This document shows positions 60,164 to 64,000 of a DNA stretch of 64,000 bases, piece after piece. Location of the stretch: positions 1 through 64,000 of the forward strand of contig NZ_JAJOMA010000031.1 of the NCBI RefSeq assembly GCF_021129235.1. Direction: 5' to 3'. Each line of letters begins with the position of its first letter. The first letter of the stretch is position 1. Under the pieces are notes generated by a model, which worked only from the letters and a program-made list of their open reading frames with translations, was not told the DNA's origin and searched no databases. Source of the stretch: Kineosporia mesophila (GTDB lineage: Bacteria; Actinomycetota; Actinomycetes; Actinomycetales; Kineosporiaceae). A program made the translations under genes and the position numbers.

Positions 60164-62166
60164 GCACTCTGGAACACCCGGCCGGGCCGGCGGCCGCCGC
60201 CGTGAGTGCCGAGGACCTGCTCGAGATGTACCGCCGCATGGTCACGATCCGCCTCTTCGAGCAATCGGCGTCGAGACTGTACGCACAGAGCGAGGTCCCG
60301 GGCTTCCTGCACCTGTCGATCGGGCAGGAGGCCACCGCCGTCGGGGCGTGCTGGAACCTGCGCCGCAGCGACGGCATCACCTCCACCCACCGCGGCCACG
60401 GACACTGCCTGGCCAAGGGCCTGGACCTCACCTCGATGTTCGCCGAGCTGATGGGCCGCGAGGGCGGTACCTGCCAGGGGCGCGGCGGCTCCATGCACAT
60501 CGCCGACCCGGGTCTGGGCATCTTCGGTGCCAACGGCATCGTCGGGGCCGGCCTGCCCATCGTCACCGGTGCCGCCACCGCGGCGAAACTGCGCGGCGAC
60601 GGGGGAGTGGCCGTCGGCTTCTTCGGTGACGGAGCCGTGGCCCAGGGCATGTTCCACGAGTCGGTCAACCTGGCGGCGGTCTGGGACCTGCCGGTGGTGT
60701 TCTTCTGCGAGAACAACCACTACTCGGAGTTCTCCCGGGAGCAGGACCAGCACCGGGCGGGCCTCGCCGCCCGGGCCGCGGGCTACGGGATCCGTTACGA
60801 AGCCGTCGACGGCAACGACGTCGTGGCCGTCGCCGAGCTGATGGGCGGCCTGGTGGAGGGCCTGCGCCGCGGTGAGGGCCCGGTGCTGGTCGAGGCGGAC
60901 ACCTACCGCTGGCACGGGCACTACGAGGGTGACCCGCTCCGTTACCGCACCAGCGACGAACTCGACGAGGCGAAGCTCCGGGACCCGCTCCTGATCGCCC
61001 GGGCCCGGCTCGCGGAACTGGGCACCCCGCCCGGGACGCTGGACGACGTGGACGCATCGGTCGCCGCCGACGTCGAGGCCGCGATCGAGGCGGCCCGCAG
61101 GTCGCCCCTGCCCGACCCGGCGACGATCTTCGATCACGTCTGGGTCGAGGAGGAGGACCCGGTGGAACCGGAACCCGAGCAGGGGGAACGGTTCCGGATG
61201 ATGGACGCCGTACGTGAGGCGCTCACCCTGGAGATGGAACGCGACGAGCGGGTCTACGCCGCCGGGATCGACGTCGGCGAGGGCGGGAACGTCTTCGCCC
61301 TGTTCCGGGGCATGACCGAGCAGTTCCCCGGCCGGATGCTCGACACCCCCATCTCGGAGTCGGCGATCGTCGGCAGCGCCGTCGGGGCCGCGATGGCGGG
61401 AATGCGGCCCGTCGTCGAGATCATGTACATGGACTTCATCGGGGTCTGCCTGGACGCCCTGATGAACCAGGCGGCCAAGCTGCGGTTCATGACCGGGGGC
61501 CGGGCCGCACTGCCCCTGGTCGTCCGCACCCAGTTCGGCGCCGGCCGCTCCTCCGGCAGCCAGCACTCCCAGAGCCTGGAGGCGATGCTGGCCCACATCC
61601 CCGGGCTGACCGTGGTGATGCCCTCCGGCCCGGTGGAGGCGTACGGGCTGCTGCGGGCCGCGATCCAGAGCCCCAACCCGGTCGTCTTCGTCGAGAACCG
61701 GCTCCAGTACGGTCTGAAGGACGCCCGTCCGCAGGCCGACTACATCATCCCGCTCGGCCGGGCCCGGATCGTGCGCCCGGGCCGGGACATCACCGTGGTC
61801 ACTTACTCCCGGATGCTCCAGGAGGTCGTCGCCGCGGCGGAAGAGGTCGCCGGTGACGGCATCGACGTCGAGGTCGTCGACCTGCGAACCATCTCGCCCC
61901 TGGACCGGGACACGATCCTGACCTCGCTGAAGAAGACCCGCAGGCTGATGGTCGCCCACGAGGGGGTGCAGGACTTCGGGGTCGGTGCGGAGATCGCGGC
62001 GCTGGCCGCCAACGAGGGTTTCTGGCACCTGGACGCCCCGGTGGTACGGATCGCCCCACCCGCCATGCCGGTGCCCTACTCGCCGTCGCTGGAGAAGGCC
62101 TGGCTGCCGGACCGGGTGGTCGTCGCGGATGCGCTGCGGCGCCTGGCGGAGGTCGGTCCCCGATGA
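60160..62166 (+). CDS. fused E1 alpha-beta 2-oxoacid/acetoin dehydrogenase (thiamine pyrophosphate)
   Basis: A 668-residue protein fusing the two E1 subunits. The alpha part (to about 330) has STHRGHGHCLAKG and the TPP motif GDG (156-158) ... NN (185-186). The beta part (from about 345) has MMDAVREALTLEMERDERVYA, DTPISESAIVGSAVGAA and PSGPVEAYGLLRAAI. Normally alpha and beta are separate and work with a lipoyl E2 and E3. E1 decarboxylates pyruvate, 2-oxoisovalerate or acetoin. ATG 60160 overlaps the ligase stop. The adjacent E2-like gene lacks a lipoyl domain, and no E3 is in the window. Confidence 0.88.
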   Translation: MSTLEHPAGPAAAAVSAEDLLEMYRRMVTIRLFEQSASRLYAQSEVPGFLHLSIGQEATAVGACWNLRRSDGITSTHRGHGHCLAKGLDLTSMFAELMGREGGTCQGRGGSMHIADPGLGIFGANGIVGAGLPIVTGAATAAKLRGDGGVAVGFFGDGAVAQGMFHESVNLAAVWDLPVVFFCENNHYSEFSREQDQHRAGLAARAAGYGIRYEAVDGNDVVAVAELMGGLVEGLRRGEGPVLVEADTYRWHGHYEGDPLRYRTSDELDEAKLRDPLLIARARLAELGTPPGTLDDVDASVAADVEAAIEAARRSPLPDPATIFDHVWVEEEDPVEPEPEQGERFRMMDAVREALTLEMERDERVYAAGIDVGEGGNVFALFRGMTEQFPGRMLDTPISESAIVGSAVGAAMAGMRPVVEIMYMDFIGVCLDALMNQAAKLRFMTGGRAALPLVVRTQFGAGRSSGSQHSQSLEAMLAHIPGLTVVMPSGPVEAYGLLRAAIQSPNPVVFVENRLQYGLKDARPQADYIIPLGRARIVRPGRDITVVTYSRMLQEVVAAAEEVAGDGIDVEVVDLRTISPLDRDTILTSLKKTRRLMVAHEGVQDFGVGAEIAALAANEGFWHLDAPVVRIAPPAMPVPYSPSLEKAWLPDRVVVADALRRLAEVGPR

Positions 62167-62834
62167 GGATCCAGCGGGCCCCCCTGGCCTCCGAGCAACC
62201 CCAGAGCCCGCCTGCCGGGTACATCCACCCCCACCCCCATGAGCAGGCGCAGGAGCAGGCGCTGTCCGGGCCGCGCACCGCACCGGCTCCAGGGTCTCGC
62301 GCGGCCGCGGTCACCCCCTTCCGGTGCGAGATCGATGTGGACGTGACCCGGTCGGCGGCCGGTTCACGCCGTGCGGCGCTGGTGGCCGACCTGGTCGTCG
62401 CCCTGCTGGCTGCCGGTCGCCGGGAGGGCCTGATCGGCGACCGGAACGGAGTGCGGCTGGCCCGCTGGTCGCACGACGGGCTCGTCGGGGAGCACCTGGA
62501 CGAGGTCTGGCTCAGGAACGGCTCGGCCGTGGCGGCGGCCCTCGACGCTCTCGGTCCCGGTCTTGAACCCGCGCTCGCCGGAACCCTGACCGTCGTGGAT
62601 CTGGGCGAGCGGGCTGTGCGCCCGGCCGGAGACTGGGGCGCGGGTGGCTGGGGGGTGGTGACGATCGGGCCGGCCGAGGCCGTGATCCGGCCCGGGGACA
62701 GCGACGACGGAATGGTCATCACCCGGCGCACTCTCGTGCGGCTGGCGTTCGAGGTGGCGGACGCCGCCGGTCAGGCCGGCGCCGTGGTGAGGGCACTGGA
62801 GTCGGCGGCGTCCGCGTTGTCCCGTCTCCGTTGA
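62163..62834 (+). CDS. degenerate E2 acyltransferase-like protein
   Basis: A 223-residue protein coupled to the E1 gene by ATGA overlap. After a His/Gln-rich N-terminal region (YIHPHPHEQAQEQ), the VTPFRCEIDVDVTRSA start and AGTLTVVDLGERAV segment resemble the catalytic domain of dihydrolipoyl acyltransferases (E2). The final catalytic motif D-H-R-x3-D-G is not present; the stretch there reads VRLAFEVADAAGQAGAV. No lipoyl domain precedes it. It may have kept only a scaffold or E1-binding role. The assignment is by pattern, not motif proof, and another fold is possible. Confidence 0.5.
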   Translation: MRIQRAPLASEQPQSPPAGYIHPHPHEQAQEQALSGPRTAPAPGSRAAAVTPFRCEIDVDVTRSAAGSRRAALVADLVVALLAAGRREGLIGDRNGVRLARWSHDGLVGEHLDEVWLRNGSAVAAALDALGPGLEPALAGTLTVVDLGERAVRPAGDWGAGGWGVVTIGPAEAVIRPGDSDDGMVITRRTLVRLAFEVADAAGQAGAVVRALESAASALSRLR

Positions 62835-63341
62835 CGGGACCTGGATCAGGAGTCGGCCCCGGCGGATGACCTCCGCCGGACCGCGCTGCTGCTGCAGCAC
62901 CCGGATCAGCTCGACCTGCTGCGGCGCCGTTCGGACGACGAGAAGTTCGTCGCCGGGGCGGTCGAGGAGTTGCTGCGGTACCTGTCGATCCCGCATCTGC
63001 TGGCCCGACGGGTGGCGATCGAGGACGTCGAGATCGAGGGGCAGCGAATCAGGGCCGGTGAGGGCGTCATCACCGCGCTGCCGGCGGCCAACGGGGATCC
63101 GGCCGTCTTCCCCGATCCGGGCCGGCTGGACCTGACGCGCAGGGCGTCGGGGCATCTGGCCTTCGGATGGGGACCTCACCAGTGTGTGGGTCAGCAACTG
63201 GCCCGGATCGAGCCGCAGGTCGTCTTCAGCACGTTGTTCCGGCGCCTCCCTGACCTGGCCCTGGCCTGCGATCCGCAGGATCTGCAGTTCACGGAGGACT
63301 CGCAGGCTTACGGCATTCACGAACTGCCGATCACCTGGTGA
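62835..63341 (+). pseudogene. cytochrome P450, 3' half only
   Basis: The frame opens directly after the stop of the E2-like gene and lacks the first 240 or so residues. It starts in the I/J-helix region (ALLLQHPDQLDLLRRRS), has the K-helix EELLRYLSIPHLLARRV and the heme site FGWGPHQCVGQQLAR, and ends HELPITW. It is closely related to the P450 encoded head-on at 63395. Without the N-terminal half it cannot fold as an enzyme. It may have arisen by an inverted partial duplication. Confidence 0.88.
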
Positions 63342-63345
63342 TGTC

Positions 63346-63377
63346 GGGGGGCAGTGGGCCCGGGCCCACTGCCCCCC
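63346..63377. terminator. perfect 32-bp palindrome between convergent P450 genes
   Basis: Two 16-base arms meet without a loop: GGGGGGCAGTGGGCCC and GGGCCCACTGCCCCCC. It follows the stop of the truncated P450 by 4 bases and precedes the stop of the other by 17. It is likely a bidirectional terminator, or a recombination scar. Confidence 0.8.
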
Positions 63378-63394
63378 CAGTGGATCCAGCAGGA

Positions 63395-64000
63395 TTACCA
63401 GGTCACGGGAAGCTCGTAGATTCCGTAGGCCTGGGAGTCTTCCTTGAACCTGAGCTCGCTCGGGTCGACGGCCAGGGCGAGGGTCGGGATCCGGCGGAAG
63501 ATGGTGCTGTACACCACCTGTAGCTCGATGCGGGCCAGCTGCTGACCCACGCACTGGTGCGGTCCCCAGCCGAAGGCGTGGTGATGAGCGGCCTTGCGGG
63601 TCAGTTCGAGGCGCTCGGGCTCGGGGAAGGCCGCCGGGTCCCAGTTGGCCGCCGGCAGCGGCAGGATCACCCCGTCGCCGGCCTTGATCTGCTGCCCCTC
63701 GATTTCGATGTCCTCGACCGCCACCCGGCGGGCCAGGAGATGGGGAATGGTGAGGTAGCGCAGCAGTTCCTCCACCGCCCCCATGACGAACTTGTCGTCG
63801 TCGGCGTGACGGCGCATCAGCTCGAGCTGATCCGGGTTCTGCAGGAGGAGCGCAACGCCCAGGGTGATCATGTTGGCGCTGGTGTCGTGACCGGCCACCA
63901 GCAGGATGTGCCCGAGGGTCTTGGCCTCGTCCAGCGTGAGCGACCCGGAGGCGACCTTCTCGCCCAGGTCGCTGAGAACGTCCTCACCCGGGTTCTTGAT
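63395..64000 (-). CDS. cytochrome P450, partial (5' end outside window)
   Basis: The C-terminal 202 residues of a P450. The I-helix reads LLVAGHDTSANMITLGVALL, with AG-x-DT oxygen-activation residues. The K-helix reads EELLRYLTIPHLLARR, and heme-binding FGWGPHQCVGQQLAR carries the cysteine ligand. The protein ends YELPVTW. It matches the truncated P450 at 62835 over nearly its full visible length. The gene begins beyond base 64000. It probably hydroxylates the substrate or an intermediate of the neighbouring pathway, using outside ferredoxin and reductase. Confidence 0.92.
   Translation of the reverse strand: MKNPGEDVLSDLGEKVASGSLTLDEAKTLGHILLVAGHDTSANMITLGVALLLQNPDQLELMRRHADDDKFVMGAVEELLRYLTIPHLLARRVAVEDIEIEGQQIKAGDGVILPLPAANWDPAAFPEPERLELTRKAAHHHAFGWGPHQCVGQQLARIELQVVYSTIFRRIPTLALAVDPSELRFKEDSQAYGIYELPVTW

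Noticed and set aside
60046-62283. A 745-codon open frame on the minus strand
   Set aside because: Antisense to the E1 gene, which has clear TPP motifs. The antisense protein has no recognisable domain; high GC keeps the frame open.

Overview
The window is GC-rich DNA with GTG starts, dense 4-base stop/start overlaps and TetR, IclR and MmyB-type regulators, which points to a soil actinomycete of the Streptomyces, Kineosporia or Pseudonocardia kind. I cannot name the genus. The backbone is catabolic. Between the catabolic blocks lie tracts of decaying mobile DNA.

Layout. (1) 1-4.9 kb is an insertion-sequence graveyard. It holds an IS3-family element with readable ends but broken genes, the MerR regulator it truncated, a frameshifted SDR, an ISL3-family relic, and a low-GC fragment of a polymorphic-toxin C-terminus overlapping an SCO4402-type gene that may be its immunity partner. 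(2) 5.1-15.8 kb is one tightly coupled nine-gene operon on the minus strand: NAD(P)-binding protein, two SnoaL-like proteins, a complete dipeptide-type ABC importer, MmgE/PrpD and an old-yellow-enzyme-type reductase. A divergent TetR gene faces it across two palindromic operators. (3) 15.9-25.4 kb looks like a degraded integrative element: a TM protein, a DUF433/PIN-like toxin-antitoxin pair with a frameshifted toxin, 24-bp repeats at two loci, a LysM-TM-BTAD protein, a DUF2637/SpdB-like membrane protein, a phage-type replication protein and an IS256-family relic. (4) 25.7-37.2 kb carries assorted accessory genes: MmyB-type regulator, flavodoxin, SDR, aldo-keto reductase, DUF1963, an I36 inhibitor, Nramp, MFS and a lipoprotein. 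Several gene fragments are scattered among them.

(5) 37.1-48.6 kb resembles the steroid A/B-ring module: a KstD-like dehydrogenase, HsaB/HsaA-like two-component hydroxylase, HsaD-like hydrolase, HsaE/G/F-like meta-cleavage enzymes, an IclR regulator and an HsaC-like extradiol dioxygenase. The order suggests hydroxylation of a phenolic ring, ring cleavage, C-C hydrolysis, then conversion of the released dienoate to pyruvate and acetyl-CoA. (6) 48.2-62.8 kb holds a Baeyer-Villiger monooxygenase, a cyclase-family hydrolase, two SnoaL proteins, several SDRs, enoyl-CoA hydratase, zinc alcohol dehydrogenase, acyl-CoA dehydrogenase, acyl-CoA ligase and a fused E1 2-oxoacid dehydrogenase followed by an E2-like protein. 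Seven copies of one 20-bp palindromic operator stand upstream of the transcription units here, so the TetR gene at 52.9 kb probably controls one regulon. (7) 62.8-64 kb has two related cytochrome P450 genes facing each other across a perfect 32-bp palindrome. One is truncated and the other runs off the window.

No tRNA, rRNA or CRISPR array was recognised. Functions are inferred from motifs and family resemblance read by eye. The substrates of both catabolic blocks are inference.
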